A stretch of 64,000 bases of DNA from Halocatena marina (GCF_025913575.1 NZ_CP109785.1:744001-808000), one strand, 5' to 3'. Numbered from the stretch's first letter, positions 8,416 through 16,710 are shown. Program-made: numbers and translations. The notes: a model not told the origin generated them from the sequence alone.

Positions 8416-8423
8416 TACTATAT
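8416..8423 (+). promoter_or_regulatory. TATA box for the UPF0058 gene
   Basis: TACTATAT centred about 31 bases before the ATG at 8451, the spacing of a leaderless haloarchaeal promoter. The rest of 8242-8415 holds no gene I can support. Confidence 0.5.
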
Positions 8424-8450
8424 GCCCCCAGTCACTATCTGTTTTCGACC

Positions 8451-8690
8451 ATGAAAAAGCAGGAACTGATCCACCTTCACGGTCTGCTTGCAGAGGTATC
8501 CAATCACTACGAACTTCGAAGTGAGAATACAATTGATCACACCAAGTACGAGGAACTTGGGGTTCAACCGACATCTATACACAAATCAAAAACCGATCAC
8601 AAGGAGGCTGTTTTTATGCTGGCCACAGGAATCACCGATGAAATAGTTGCTGTCGAAGACGAGCAGCCCATCTCGGCAGCCGCCGACTGA
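8451..8690 (+). CDS. UPF0058 family protein
   Basis: A 79-residue protein beginning MKKQELIHLHGLLAEV, diagnostic of UPF0058 (PF01893), a small helical archaeal family. The central block YEELGVQPTSIHKSKTDHKEAVFMLATGI is also typical. Function is not established; the tail is acidic. It stands alone between the zinc ribbon and the oppositely oriented DUF555 gene. Confidence 0.88.
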   Translation: MKKQELIHLHGLLAEVSNHYELRSENTIDHTKYEELGVQPTSIHKSKTDHKEAVFMLATGITDEIVAVEDEQPISAAAD

Positions 8691-8760
8691 TCTCGTCAGT
8701 GCGCGTTCTCCGATCAATTACTGCTGAATGACAATTATCTCTTGCTCTCGAAAGTGTCGA

Positions 8761-9291
8761 CTATTTCTCTCCGATGAGGTCCTGAAACTCGGGAAGAATA
8801 TCTTCATCTGATGCGTCCGATTCAGTTGTTGACTCGGTGCTCTCATCGGTGTCTGCTTGGGAATCGTCGATCTCTTCGGAGTCATCTTCGATGACGTCGA
8901 CCTCAACAATATCGAGTGGCACCTTTTGCATTCGCTGGCCGATCTCTTTGCGAGCAATCCGCGAGGCGTGTTCTTCATCTTCAACGTTGAACACTGTCAT
9001 TTCGAGTTCGAGTGAGACGAGCGCCTCGTCTGCGGCGACGAACGCAGGATCAATCTCCTCTTCACAGTGTGGACATGCTCGTGTGCCCATGGATATTTCG
9101 ACGTAGTTGAGGTCGGGATTGAGCATGTCTCCGGTTTTTGAGATCGCTATGCGCACAGCTTCATCGGCAGAACCGACATCGTAGACGGGTATCGCCGCCT
9201 CGACGACGACGCGACAGTCCATAGATACACTTCGCTGTCTGACCGTATGAACCTTCGCCTCGATCGAAAGCTCGAAACCTTCGTCGGTCAT
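8761..9291 (-). CDS. DUF555 / UPF0212 family protein
   Basis: A 176-residue protein. The N-terminal 120 residues match the archaeal UPF0212 family: AAIPVYDVGSADEAVRIAIS, NPDLNYVEI, and a Cys pair RACPHCEEEIDPAF that may coordinate zinc, then a second alpha/beta unit FNVEDEEHASRIARKEIGQRM. The last 45 residues are an acidic Asp/Glu/Ser linker ending in a short helix (ILPEFQDLIGEK). Its start is only 11 bases from the start of the divergent DNA glycosylase gene, so both promoters must lie inside each other's coding sequence or overlap. Function unknown. Confidence 0.85.
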   Translation of the reverse strand: MTDEGFELSIEAKVHTVRQRSVSMDCRVVVEAAIPVYDVGSADEAVRIAISKTGDMLNPDLNYVEISMGTRACPHCEEEIDPAFVAADEALVSLELEMTVFNVEDEEHASRIARKEIGQRMQKVPLDIVEVDVIEDDSEEIDDSQADTDESTESTTESDASDEDILPEFQDLIGEK

Positions 9292-9302
9292 CCTGTTGGG
9301 TG

Positions 9303-10220
9303 ATGGAACAGGGTTTCATTTCTCTTGATTCGATACCCGGTGACTTCGACCTCCAATCGACCATCGAGAGCGGACAGAGTTACATGTGGTCGCGCGACGA
9401 TGGGCGGATGTACGAGGAAACGCCTGCGTATGGTGGGACTGCCTGGTACTACACCGCCTTTTCGCGCCCGACGAATGGCGAACCATCCGTTGTTCGTGTC
9501 CGCCAACATGACCATCGACTCGAATGGGAGGCGACGTTTGACGCCCGTGACGCCCTTGTTCAGCTGTTGCGACTCGATGATGATCTTGAAGCGATCATAT
9601 CCGAGACGGTCGATGATTCACTCGTCCGGACAGCGTATGAGACGTATCGTGGAATGCGTCTCGTTCGTGATCCACCATTTCCGACGCTCATTTCGTTTAT
9701 TTGTTCGGCACAGATGCGAGTCTCGCGCATCCACGGCATGCAGCGCGCACTTGCTCGAAAGTTCGGCGACACGATCAAATTCGACGGGATGACGTACCAC
9801 GCCTTTCCGACCGCAGAGCAACTCGCCACAGCGACTGAATCGGAGCTCCGAGAGCTGAAGCTCGGATACCGCGCACCGTACGTCGCGTCGACAGCCAAAA
9901 TGGTTGCAGCTGGTGAGGCACATCCCGAGGACGCCATCGGAATGGACTACGAAGCGGCACGTGAGTATCTCACTCGCTTTGTTGGTGTTGGAGAGAAAGT
10001 CGCCGATTGTGTCCTCCTCTTCTCGCTCAATTACCTCGAAGCTGTTCCGCTCGATACATGGATCCGTGGGGCAATCGCTGATCACTACCCTGAGTGCGAT
10101 CGCGGGAGCTACGCTGAAACTTCACGAGCGATCCGAGAACGCTTTGGTGGAACATACGCTGGCTACGCACAGACGTACGTGTTTCACTACCTACGAGCGA
10201 ATGAGTCACCAAGCGAATAG
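9303..10220 (+). CDS. ogg: 8-oxoguanine DNA glycosylase / AP lyase, OGG1 type
   Basis: A 305-residue helix-hairpin-helix GPD glycosylase for base-excision repair. FVGVGEKVADCVLLFS contains the catalytic Lys232, and EAVPLDTWI contains Asp251; the 19-residue Lys-Asp spacing equals that of eukaryotic OGG1. The N-terminal half is an OGG_N-type beta domain (SGQSYMWSRDD, then ...VRVRQHDHRLEW). This is the OGG1/AlkA-like form rather than the short archaeal Ogg2 or AGOG. A GTG precedes the ATG by one codon. The lyase function follows from the Lys; preference for 8-oxoG over alkylated bases is inferred. Confidence 0.85.
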   Translation: MEQGFISLDSIPGDFDLQSTIESGQSYMWSRDDGRMYEETPAYGGTAWYYTAFSRPTNGEPSVVRVRQHDHRLEWEATFDARDALVQLLRLDDDLEAIISETVDDSLVRTAYETYRGMRLVRDPPFPTLISFICSAQMRVSRIHGMQRALARKFGDTIKFDGMTYHAFPTAEQLATATESELRELKLGYRAPYVASTAKMVAAGEAHPEDAIGMDYEAAREYLTRFVGVGEKVADCVLLFSLNYLEAVPLDTWIRGAIADHYPECDRGSYAETSRAIRERFGGTYAGYAQTYVFHYLRANESPSE

Positions 10221-10302
10221 ACGACAGATCAGAATCTTTTGAAATCCTCCGATACAGTCCCATAGCCTTAAGCATTGGGCCCGTTTTCACGTCTGGAAAA
10301 CA

Positions 10303-10410
10303 ATGTGTCGTTTATATGCTCTTCACGAGAATACGTATGAGTGCGGGCATCCGGTCCCGTTGACTACGGGTATCCGGGGCTCACAGCGGCGTACTGGCCA
10401 TTTCCACTAA
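10303..10410 (+). CDS. candidate 35-residue Cys/His protein
   Basis: A short frame starting MCRLYALHENTYECGHPVPL and ending TGHFH with TAA at 10408-10410. Two Cys and four His in 35 residues could make a small metal site, and a CCTTAAG element at about 10265-10271 would suit a leaderless start. Within it, CCCGT-TGACT-ACGGG flanked by CCGG/CCGG (about 10351-10375) could also form an RNA hairpin, so a small RNA is an alternative. I know no family for it; the rest of the 10221-10508 gap has no gene. Confidence 0.3.
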   Translation: MCRLYALHENTYECGHPVPLTTGIRGSQRRTGHFH

Positions 10411-10508
10411 TTTTTCCATGTGTCAAAAACGAACCGAAATGGACGATACTCGGAGCAAAAGCATCTCTAAGCGGAAAGTGTTAATCAGAGGGTGTTCCTG
10501 TAGATAGT

Positions 10509-11378
10509 ATGGCGTTTACCCTCCGGGAGACGCTTCGATCCGGTCTCTCTCTCGTCCGTTCGCGCAACGGAGCCATCCTGATCGGGACGTTTGCCCTTAT
10601 CAGCTTATTTCAGGGTGGCTTCGTCTGGATCATCTCGGCGATGTATGTTCCGCTCGGGAGCAATGCCCTGGCATCCACACCGGCTGGTCCAACGCCGGGT
10701 ACAGCGCTTCCTAGCTTCGTGGCTGTTCCTGCGGTTCTCCTTGCAAGCGTTACGGGCGGTATTTTCACAATCCCCGTACAGATTGTCGCCATCAGAACCA
10801 TGGTGAGTAGACACACCGATCGTATCCCCGAGGAGTTCATCTTTCACAATATGGGGTGGGCAACACTACACAGCCTTCTCGGTTCGTGGTTCGTTTCCAT
10901 TCTCGTCGGAGTCACTGGACTCGTGTGTTTGTTGCCCGGCATGCTCATTCTGTTCGCTGTGATGGACGCACCAACGCAGTCGTGGATGCTTGGGAGTTGG
11001 TTAGGGAATAGTGGGATCGGACTATTCGTTCTCATTCTTCTTCTCCCGAGCGCTTTCCTCGGTGTGAGTTTGCTTTTTGTCGGTCAAGAGATTGCCGTCA
11101 AAGACCGAAATCTGATTCAAGCGATTGTGGGCAGCTGGCGACAGTGTCGCGGACACCGTGTTCGCCTCCTGCTCCTTTCGCTAGTTCCGACTCTCATCCA
11201 AACAGGTGTACTGATGCTCGTTTTCGTTCGACTTGATCAAGTATGGGCTCAGAGTCTCATCTTCGTCGAAACAGCCATCGTGCAAATGACGATATTGGCG
11301 ATCATGGCACGTGCGTACGTCGCCGTCCACAATGACACCGTCATTCCGATTGCTGGTGCGTCGCGGCGAGAGGATTGA
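10509..11378 (+). CDS. multi-helix membrane protein (DUF7847-like)
   Basis: A 289-residue membrane protein with six to seven predicted helices: about residues 23-45, 70-95, 119-150, 158-182, 213-235 and 240-262. The opening MAFTLRETLRSGLSLVRSRNGAILIG resembles a haloarchaeal family (DUF7847 in my recollection) with internal similarity between halves. A soluble amphipathic stretch ...KDRNLIQAIVGSWRQCRGHRVRL separates the two hydrophobic halves. No motif points to transport or catalysis. The 255-base gap after it shows no gene. Confidence 0.7.
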   Translation: MAFTLRETLRSGLSLVRSRNGAILIGTFALISLFQGGFVWIISAMYVPLGSNALASTPAGPTPGTALPSFVAVPAVLLASVTGGIFTIPVQIVAIRTMVSRHTDRIPEEFIFHNMGWATLHSLLGSWFVSILVGVTGLVCLLPGMLILFAVMDAPTQSWMLGSWLGNSGIGLFVLILLLPSAFLGVSLLFVGQEIAVKDRNLIQAIVGSWRQCRGHRVRLLLLSLVPTLIQTGVLMLVFVRLDQVWAQSLIFVETAIVQMTILAIMARAYVAVHNDTVIPIAGASRRED

Positions 11379-11633
11379 CGGTGTCGTTCGGGTTCGAAAT
11401 GTGTCGACAACCACGACGATTGTACCACCTCCGGCTGCGTAGTGCTGTCGCTGCGGGTCGTTTTCCTGTCTCAGTGATGCATAAACGTAATACAGCTATA
11501 GAAACCTCCTCGCCAAGAGACGGTTCAAATATCACCTCCGATACAGTGACTTGGCTGATGTAACCGGCGAAGTTTCATCTTGGTTCGTGCTCGCTGCAGT
11601 GTATTTTAGTCACTTGATTGGTGAGTAATTAGT

Positions 11634-12905
11634 ATGCTTCATGAAGCGCTCGCCGATACCCTTCGGGCTGAGACAATCGCACCAGAATGTATCCGGCCTG
11701 CATGGAATGACTACTGCTTCGCCAATGTTCCTGATACCGTGCTGTCACTGTTCGGTAATGGTTCGAAGGCCGTCCGTCCACTTCCTGATGCTGTTTTCGA
11801 CGGTGTTATGACAGAGTTCGACCACGTTGTACTCGCATTCATCGACGGATTCGGCTGGAACCACTTTCAGCGCGTTCGGCATGATCACTCGTTTCTAACC
11901 CGATTGACCGAGCATGCGACGGTCACGCCATTGACGGCGGGCTATCCAAGCGAAACCGCGGCTGCGGTCTCCACGATTCACACTGGTCATCAACCGGTTG
12001 AACACGGTGTACTGGGTTGGGATGCTCACGTTCCGTCGCTCGGTGGATACATCCAGACACTTCCGTTCACTGACCACGAGCACACACCGCTCGGTGAGGT
12101 CCGTACCAACCCAGACCCTGCCGATCTGATCGATGAATCGACACTCTACGAACGTCTCGACGCCCGCTCGGTTCTCATTCAGCCCGCGAGAATCAACGAA
12201 AACCCGTATAACGCGCAGGTTACTCGCGGGGCCAAACTCGTAAATTACGAAAATTCCGCACAGGCTGCCTACCGAGTGCGTGCGCAATTGGAAGGGACGA
12301 CAGAACCGACGTACTGTTACTGCTATCTCTCACACGTGGACACATTTTCTCATACACACGGCGTCGTTCACGAGGAAACTGATGCCCAGCTCGCAAGCGT
12401 TTGTCGCGCTATCGAGCGAGAGATTGTCGAAAAACTCGATCCCACGGTCGCCGAGCGCACACTACTGCTCGTGCTGGCCGATCACGGAGAAATTGATACG
12501 ATCCCTCCTGAGCGGATCAACAGTGGCTCATTCGACCTTGACAGACATCTCCAGCGGGACGAGCAGGGAAACCCAATTCCAGTAGTTGGCGGTCCGCGTA
12601 ATCTCCAGTTTCATGCCCGTGAAGGCCACCGAAACGCGCTACATACGGCCCTCGAAGACTGTCTCACACCACTTGACCCGCTCGTGCTCGATCGCGAGCG
12701 GATCATCGACGAAGACCTCTTTGGCGATCGAGAGCCAAGCGAGCGATTCAAGCGGCGGTGTCCAGATGTGCTTGTGGTGCCTCGAACGGGATTCGCACGT
12801 GATGCCGACGACCCTCTCACGAAGGTCGGGATGCACGGTGGGCTGCATCCTGATGAGATGCTGATTCCCTTCGCTGCCGCACGGATCGACGCCCTACAGG
12901 AGTGA
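11634..12905 (+). CDS. alkaline-phosphatase-superfamily hydrolase (nucleotide pyrophosphatase/phosphodiesterase type)
   Basis: A 423-residue two-metal hydrolase. LAFIDGFGWNHFQ gives the first metal-binding Asp, the Thr/Ser-rich GYPSETAAAVSTIHTGHQPVEHG supplies the nucleophile, SHVDTFSHTHG and LADHGEI supply the remaining Asp/His ligands, and KVGMHGGLHPDEMLIPFA closes the site. This motif order is that of type I phosphodiesterases. There is no signal peptide or membrane helix, so it should be cytoplasmic. Substrate (phosphodiester, phosphonate or nucleotide sugar) cannot be assigned. The gene converges on the iron-binding lipoproteins with a hairpin in the gap. Confidence 0.85.
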   Translation: MLHEALADTLRAETIAPECIRPAWNDYCFANVPDTVLSLFGNGSKAVRPLPDAVFDGVMTEFDHVVLAFIDGFGWNHFQRVRHDHSFLTRLTEHATVTPLTAGYPSETAAAVSTIHTGHQPVEHGVLGWDAHVPSLGGYIQTLPFTDHEHTPLGEVRTNPDPADLIDESTLYERLDARSVLIQPARINENPYNAQVTRGAKLVNYENSAQAAYRVRAQLEGTTEPTYCYCYLSHVDTFSHTHGVVHEETDAQLASVCRAIEREIVEKLDPTVAERTLLLVLADHGEIDTIPPERINSGSFDLDRHLQRDEQGNPIPVVGGPRNLQFHAREGHRNALHTALEDCLTPLDPLVLDRERIIDEDLFGDREPSERFKRRCPDVLVVPRTGFARDADDPLTKVGMHGGLHPDEMLIPFAAARIDALQE

Positions 12906-12916
12906 GATGATAGCTA

Positions 12917-12942
12917 CCAGAGACGGAGTAGAGGTCTCTTGG
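12917..12942. terminator. hairpin between convergent genes
   Basis: CCAGAGAC and GTCTCTTGG form an almost perfect stem (one bulged T) around a nine-base loop, in the 150-base gap between two converging genes. A bidirectional transcription stop is plausible; there is no long T-run. Confidence 0.35.
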
Positions 12943-13055
12943 ACACTCGTTTCATGTGTGTATGCGCCTACTCTGCGATGGGTCCCTCTTAGATGACTAC
13001 GTCACCGTACACAGTACTCTTGTTGGGCTGGTTCTTTCGTCGCGTTCCTATTCTC

Positions 13056-14228
13056 TCACCCGTCAAAATCGCCGTTGACGATGTCTGCGACTCGCTGTCG
13101 ATCGAACAATTTCTCATTGCTTGTCACTTCCCCGAAGACATCAGGATACAACTGCTGTGCGCCACGTTCAGTAAGAAACAGATTGTGGATTGGCCCTTGG
13201 TTGAGGTAGCCACCACGGTATACGCGTCCGTTCTGCACGGCCGTTAACTCGCTACCAACGGGATGGTTCTGCATATAATCGAGTACTGTCTTGCGGAATT
13301 CGGACACTGACTTTCGCTCGTGACCGCGGATGAGAATCACGTCTGGATCGATTTCGAGCAGGTTCTCGTAGTCGAGTTCGCTGCGGTTGCTGGTGCTGAG
13401 ATTCTCGATAGCAGTCCCCGCGAGCGCGTCGGTAGCGCCGAGAAGACGCCACTGTTTCTTGCTCGTTCCCTTGTCGTCGAGTCGGTACGGTGAGAAGGTC
13501 TTCGGTTCTGTCGTTCCTTCGTAGGTGAGAAACACGCTCGGTCGCTTATCGGCGGGCGGGAGTCGCGTCCGAATCTCCGCAGTATAATCGTCATGAAGCT
13601 GCTTGAACGCCCGATACCGCTCCTGCTCGTGGAAGAGCTCTGCAATCTTCTCGAAGGCCTCATACATCGTGTAGTAGCGGTAATCGTGCCATTCATCGGA
13701 CCGACGGAAGATCAAATTACAGAAAAATGGTGCAACGTTACTAGCGATTTCATCAACGTCCGACTGATTCCACTCGAACCAGTTGATGAGCATCTGTGGA
13801 TCGTACAAGTGAACATCGTTGTCAAGCTCGTAGAACTGCTCTTTGGTTCGGATTTCTGGGTTTGCCTCGATTTGATCTCGATCGACGCTCACGCCAGGCA
13901 GCTCGTCGTAGATAGCGGTGTAATAGCGGTCGGCGTTTCCGATGCCGGTAATCCCGCTTGCCTTCCCAAGTGCGACGCCCATATCTGCGTACCCACCGTC
14001 GTAAGCGATCCACCGTTCAGGAACCGACTCGAATGAAATTTCACCGACCGGTTCCATTGTGACTGAATAGGAACTGGTCGCTGTAGCATTGTTTGCCGCA
14101 GTTGACGGTCCGTTCCCCGAATCGCCAACACATCCGGCGAACAGTCCACTGACGATCGCTGCTCCACCGTACTTGACACAGTCTCGCCGTGTCAGTTTCC
14201 CACTCCGTGTCGTATTATTGGTCTCCAT
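13056..14228 (-). CDS. iron-siderophore-type ABC substrate-binding lipoprotein, second copy
   Basis: A 390-residue periplasmic-binding protein of the FepB/BtuF (Peripla_BP_2) class. The leader has a twin-arginine motif (LTRRDCVKYGG) and a lipobox-like SGLFAGC, then a Ser/Thr-rich linker. SYSVTMEPVGEISFESVPERW opens the first lobe, and YENLLEIDPDVILIRG near residue 290 is the hallmark second-lobe segment. It is a paralogue of the gene just upstream (13056-14228 follows 14231-15412), which it resembles along its whole length, including ADMGVALG, YTMYEAFEKIA and the C-terminal RLYPDVFG...LFDRQRVADI. ATG at 14228 follows the upstream stop by two bases; a GTG at 14234 in a GTGA overlap is an alternative. 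No permease or ATPase is nearby. Confidence 0.88.
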   Translation of the reverse strand: METNNTTRSGKLTRRDCVKYGGAAIVSGLFAGCVGDSGNGPSTAANNATATSSYSVTMEPVGEISFESVPERWIAYDGGYADMGVALGKASGITGIGNADRYYTAIYDELPGVSVDRDQIEANPEIRTKEQFYELDNDVHLYDPQMLINWFEWNQSDVDEIASNVAPFFCNLIFRRSDEWHDYRYYTMYEAFEKIAELFHEQERYRAFKQLHDDYTAEIRTRLPPADKRPSVFLTYEGTTEPKTFSPYRLDDKGTSKKQWRLLGATDALAGTAIENLSTSNRSELDYENLLEIDPDVILIRGHERKSVSEFRKTVLDYMQNHPVGSELTAVQNGRVYRGGYLNQGPIHNLFLTERGAQQLYPDVFGEVTSNEKLFDRQRVADIVNGDFDG

Positions 14229-14230
14229 GA

Positions 14231-15412
14231 TCACGAACCCTCAGTGATGATATCAGCAACCCGCTGGCGGTCGAACAACTGATTACCACCGAATACGTCC
14301 GGGTAAAGTCTCTGAGCGGCCTGTTCGAGCTGAAAGAGATGAATAATAGGTCCTTGATACGTCAGCCCACCGTAGATGACGCGATCATTCTGAACAGCTC
14401 GAAGTTTGCTCGCTATCTCGTGGTTCTGCAAATGTGGAACGATCTTTTCGTCGATGTATTTCTGCGTGATTTCGCCTTGAAGTCTGATTGCGAGGATATC
14501 TGGATCGAGCTCCAGCAGGGTTTCATAATCGATTGTAGCACCGCCTGCTTGCGCGTCTGTGATGTCATTCTGCGCTAATGCGTCCCGAACGTTCAGCTCA
14601 TTCCAGTGCTTGGATTGGGTTCCTTTTCCAATCCGATACGGGTAGAATGATTCTGGCGGCACTTCCGCAGGATACAGAACAGCAATATTGGGTTGCTCAT
14701 TCGGGAGGCGTTTCTCTACGTCTGTGAGCACCTCATCGTGATACTGCTTGAACGCCTCGTAGCGTGCCTGCTCCTGAAACACTTGCGCGACCTTCTCGAA
14801 GGCCTCATACATCGTGTAGTCGGCGTAATCGTGCCAGTTGTAGACACGAGAAAAGATCGTATTCCCGATGAATGGTGCGACAGTATCACGAATCTCCGTG
14901 ACATCGTCCTGATTCCACTGAAGTCGGTTCACCATGAAGTTCGGATCGATGAGGTGGATATCGACATCAAGTTCGTAGAAGACCTCCTTCCCGGTGCCAT
15001 CCTGCCAGAGCTGCGTAAGTTTGCTCTTGTCGACTGAAACGCCAGGTATTGCCTCGTAGACGTGCGACCCAAATCGAGCGCGATGACCAATGGCAGACAG
15101 TCCGTCGCTTTGGCCCAGTGCGACACCCATATCCGCATAGTCACCGGTAAACGAGAACCACGTTTCTGGGACGTCATCGAACGTAACTGACCCAACTGGC
15201 TCCATCGTCACTGAGTATGAGGAACCTGCAGCTGTCTCGTCTGTATTTTCGGTGTCGCTGTCTGTCGCCATCACCGTCTTGTTCGTAGTCGACGGTGATT
15301 CGGAGCTATTGTTACCAGCACAGCCCGCAAGTAGACAGCCACCGATGAGAGTGCCACCGTACTTCAGGTAGTCGCGCCGCGTCGGTATTTCGAGTTCTGT
15401 ACCGTTTACCAT
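14231..15412 (-). CDS. iron-siderophore-type ABC substrate-binding lipoprotein, first copy
   Basis: A 393-residue Tat-exported lipoprotein (PTRRDYLKYGG, lipobox LLAGC) of the Fe(III)-siderophore/cobalamin binding class. The linker after the lipid-anchored Cys is long and Thr/Ser/Asp-rich. SYSVTMEPVG and YETLLELDPDILAIR match its paralogue downstream. The start is fixed by an iron-box palindrome: ATG at 15412 lies four bases after the box, while the longer GTG start at 15427 would fall inside it. The two genes form an operon with the second copy. An iron ligand is inferred from the operator; the exact chelate is unknown. Confidence 0.9.
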   Translation of the reverse strand: MVNGTELEIPTRRDYLKYGGTLIGGCLLAGCAGNNSSESPSTTNKTVMATDSDTENTDETAAGSSYSVTMEPVGSVTFDDVPETWFSFTGDYADMGVALGQSDGLSAIGHRARFGSHVYEAIPGVSVDKSKLTQLWQDGTGKEVFYELDVDIHLIDPNFMVNRLQWNQDDVTEIRDTVAPFIGNTIFSRVYNWHDYADYTMYEAFEKVAQVFQEQARYEAFKQYHDEVLTDVEKRLPNEQPNIAVLYPAEVPPESFYPYRIGKGTQSKHWNELNVRDALAQNDITDAQAGGATIDYETLLELDPDILAIRLQGEITQKYIDEKIVPHLQNHEIASKLRAVQNDRVIYGGLTYQGPIIHLFQLEQAAQRLYPDVFGGNQLFDRQRVADIITEGS

Positions 15413-15416
15413 ATGG

Positions 15417-15432
15417 TTTAGGCTCACCTAAA
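15417..15432 (-). promoter_or_regulatory. iron box 1 (DtxR/Idr-type operator)
   Basis: TTTAGG-TGAG-CCTAAA on the minus strand is a 6-4-6 palindrome matching the TTAGG...CCTAA operator of archaeal DtxR-family iron regulators. It ends four bases before the ATG at 15412, where bound repressor would block the leaderless start site. The same element with the same spacing recurs at 16465-16480. Confidence 0.75.
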
Positions 15433-15453
15433 TACACAAAGCCGTTTCGATTG

Positions 15454-15468
15454 TTAGGTTAGCCAAAA
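15454..15468. promoter_or_regulatory. second, imperfect iron box
   Basis: TTAGG-TTAG-CCAAA matches the same operator with one mismatch, about 35 bases upstream of iron box 1, over the expected BRE/TATA area of the lipoprotein operon. Cooperative binding of two dimers is possible. Confidence 0.5.
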
Positions 15469-15601
15469 AATCGTCACTTAGTGAAAGTGCGGGCGTTGGT
15501 GTGATACTGTGATCCAGTCTCCTTGTCGTGTGAGATGCAGACAGATATGACTGATCGATGTCTGAGTCGGACACCCGTACTAAGTACGTGCGATCATCTC
15601 G

Positions 15602-16030
15602 TCAATCGTGATCCGTCTTGATCAGGTCTCCGTTTGCTGCGTACTTACGGATCGCATCGTCGTCCAGCGCGTCCAATATCTGATCGGTCCCAATTTCCTC
15701 GACGAGTTGTTGGAGGCCCGCTTTAGATTGATTCTCGACCGCAGTAGTGGAGCAACTCGTTTCGAACGCCCGGTCGATATACTGTTCACGCAGTTCTACG
15801 AATCGTTCATCACTCAGATCGTGATTGTCGTCGGCCTCGTGCTCGTAGTACTCACGCCACCGGTCGCGGTGCGCCCAGTCTCCCGAAAATTCCGATTCTC
15901 GCCGAAACATTATGGCTGCTTTGATCGATGAAGCTGTTAACCCATCAAAATCATCGTATTCGTCGGCTCCCTCGATATTTTTGGATAACATGGATGTCGA
16001 CTCGACGCCATCAACCCCCTCCGATCTCAC
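15602..16030 (-). CDS. unknown acidic protein, last gene of the iron-box micro-operon
   Basis: A 142-residue acidic protein with GTG start at 16030; an ATG at 15991 (MLSKNIEGADEYDDFD) would give 129 residues. The sequence looks helical (FRRESEFSGDW, RWREYYEHEADD, RFVELREQYIDRAFE, LEDDAIRKYA-like C-terminus) with no membrane helix or signal. Two Cys are not in a metal-binding pattern. I recognise no family. It lies 32 bases after the stop of the preceding small gene on the same strand, so joint transcription from the iron box at 16465 is likely. Confidence 0.6.
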   Translation of the reverse strand: MRSEGVDGVESTSMLSKNIEGADEYDDFDGLTASSIKAAIMFRRESEFSGDWAHRDRWREYYEHEADDNHDLSDERFVELREQYIDRAFETSCSTTAVENQSKAGLQQLVEEIGTDQILDALDDDAIRKYAANGDLIKTDHD

Positions 16031-16062
16031 TCTCTAGAAAGTCAAGGCGCGTCGATAATCGG

Positions 16063-16311
16063 TCACTCGATCAAATCTTTGATGATCTTCTCCGGATCGA
16101 TGTTTCGGGCACGAAGCTGTTCCTCAATAGAACAGAGGGTCTGGATAGTCCGGAGATCTGTGTTGTATTCTCGGAGTAGAACGCTATTGCGTCGGTAGCC
16201 ATCGATCAGTCGTTCGTCGGACCACGTCTGGTAATGTGGTGACGCGGATTCGTCGATGCCAACACTACACATTTTTGAATTCAAATTCAGTGGGTGGTTC
16301 TTTTTCGTCAT
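16063..16311 (-). CDS. unknown 82-residue protein, second gene of the iron-box micro-operon
   Basis: Starts MTKKNHPLNLNSKMCSVGID; the second half is a charged helical segment (DERLIDGYRRNSVLLREYNT, then IEEQLRARNIDPEKIIKDLIE) suggestive of a helical hairpin. Its ATG overlaps the TGA of the preceding 50-residue frame (16308-16311), indicating coupled translation. An internal ATG at codon 14 is an alternative start. No family recognised; no membrane segment. Confidence 0.6.
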   Translation of the reverse strand: MTKKNHPLNLNSKMCSVGIDESASPHYQTWSDERLIDGYRRNSVLLREYNTDLRTIQTLCSIEEQLRARNIDPEKIIKDLIE

Positions 16312-16460
16312 TGCCTGACATCCTTACTGGCGATATCCGCCATGTGCAGGCGATTGAGTACACTCATTCGGGGGTTCGGAGACGGTCTTTCGGTGGGCGT
16401 GGCCCGCCTCTGATGGTGTCTCTGTGGGAGTGCATCGTGCGTGACGATCTCTGTGGCCAT
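16308..16460 (-). CDS. candidate 50-residue leader protein directly under an iron box
   Basis: A frame starting MATEIVTHDALPQRHHQRRA and ending MADIASKDVRQ. The ATG at 16460 sits four bases after the palindrome at 16465-16480, the same spacing as the iron-binding lipoprotein start, and the stop overlaps the next ATG by ATGA. The protein is basic and His/Arg/Pro-rich in its first half, unusual for a haloarchaeon, so it may be a regulatory leader peptide or the eroded N-terminus of a larger gene rather than a folded protein. Confidence 0.5.
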   Translation of the reverse strand: MATEIVTHDALPQRHHQRRATPTERPSPNPRMSVLNRLHMADIASKDVRQ

Positions 16461-16464
16461 GTGT

Positions 16465-16480
16465 TTTAGGCTGGCCTAAA
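16465..16480 (-). promoter_or_regulatory. iron box 2 (DtxR/Idr-type operator)
   Basis: TTTAGG-CCAG-CCTAAA on the minus strand, identical in both half-sites to the box at 15417-15432, four bases before the ATG at 16460. It places the three small genes 15602-16460 under iron control. The flanking 16481-16710 holds no gene I can support. Confidence 0.75.
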
Positions 16481-16710
16481 CAATAATAGTGATTCCGATT
16501 TTAGATGACGGACAGCATACTCAGCCACCTTTCGAGACATAAGAACTAGTTCCGGTGATCACACTGTATTCACCCAAGAACAAGAATGTGAAACGTCAGC
16601 GCTGAGACCAACGGTATGATGGAGAACGCGCTAACAGCGTGGCACTGCTAATCGCATTTCTCCACTACTTCTATTTCAACGAGTGGGTCTCCCAAGACGC
16701 CGTTCGCCGC

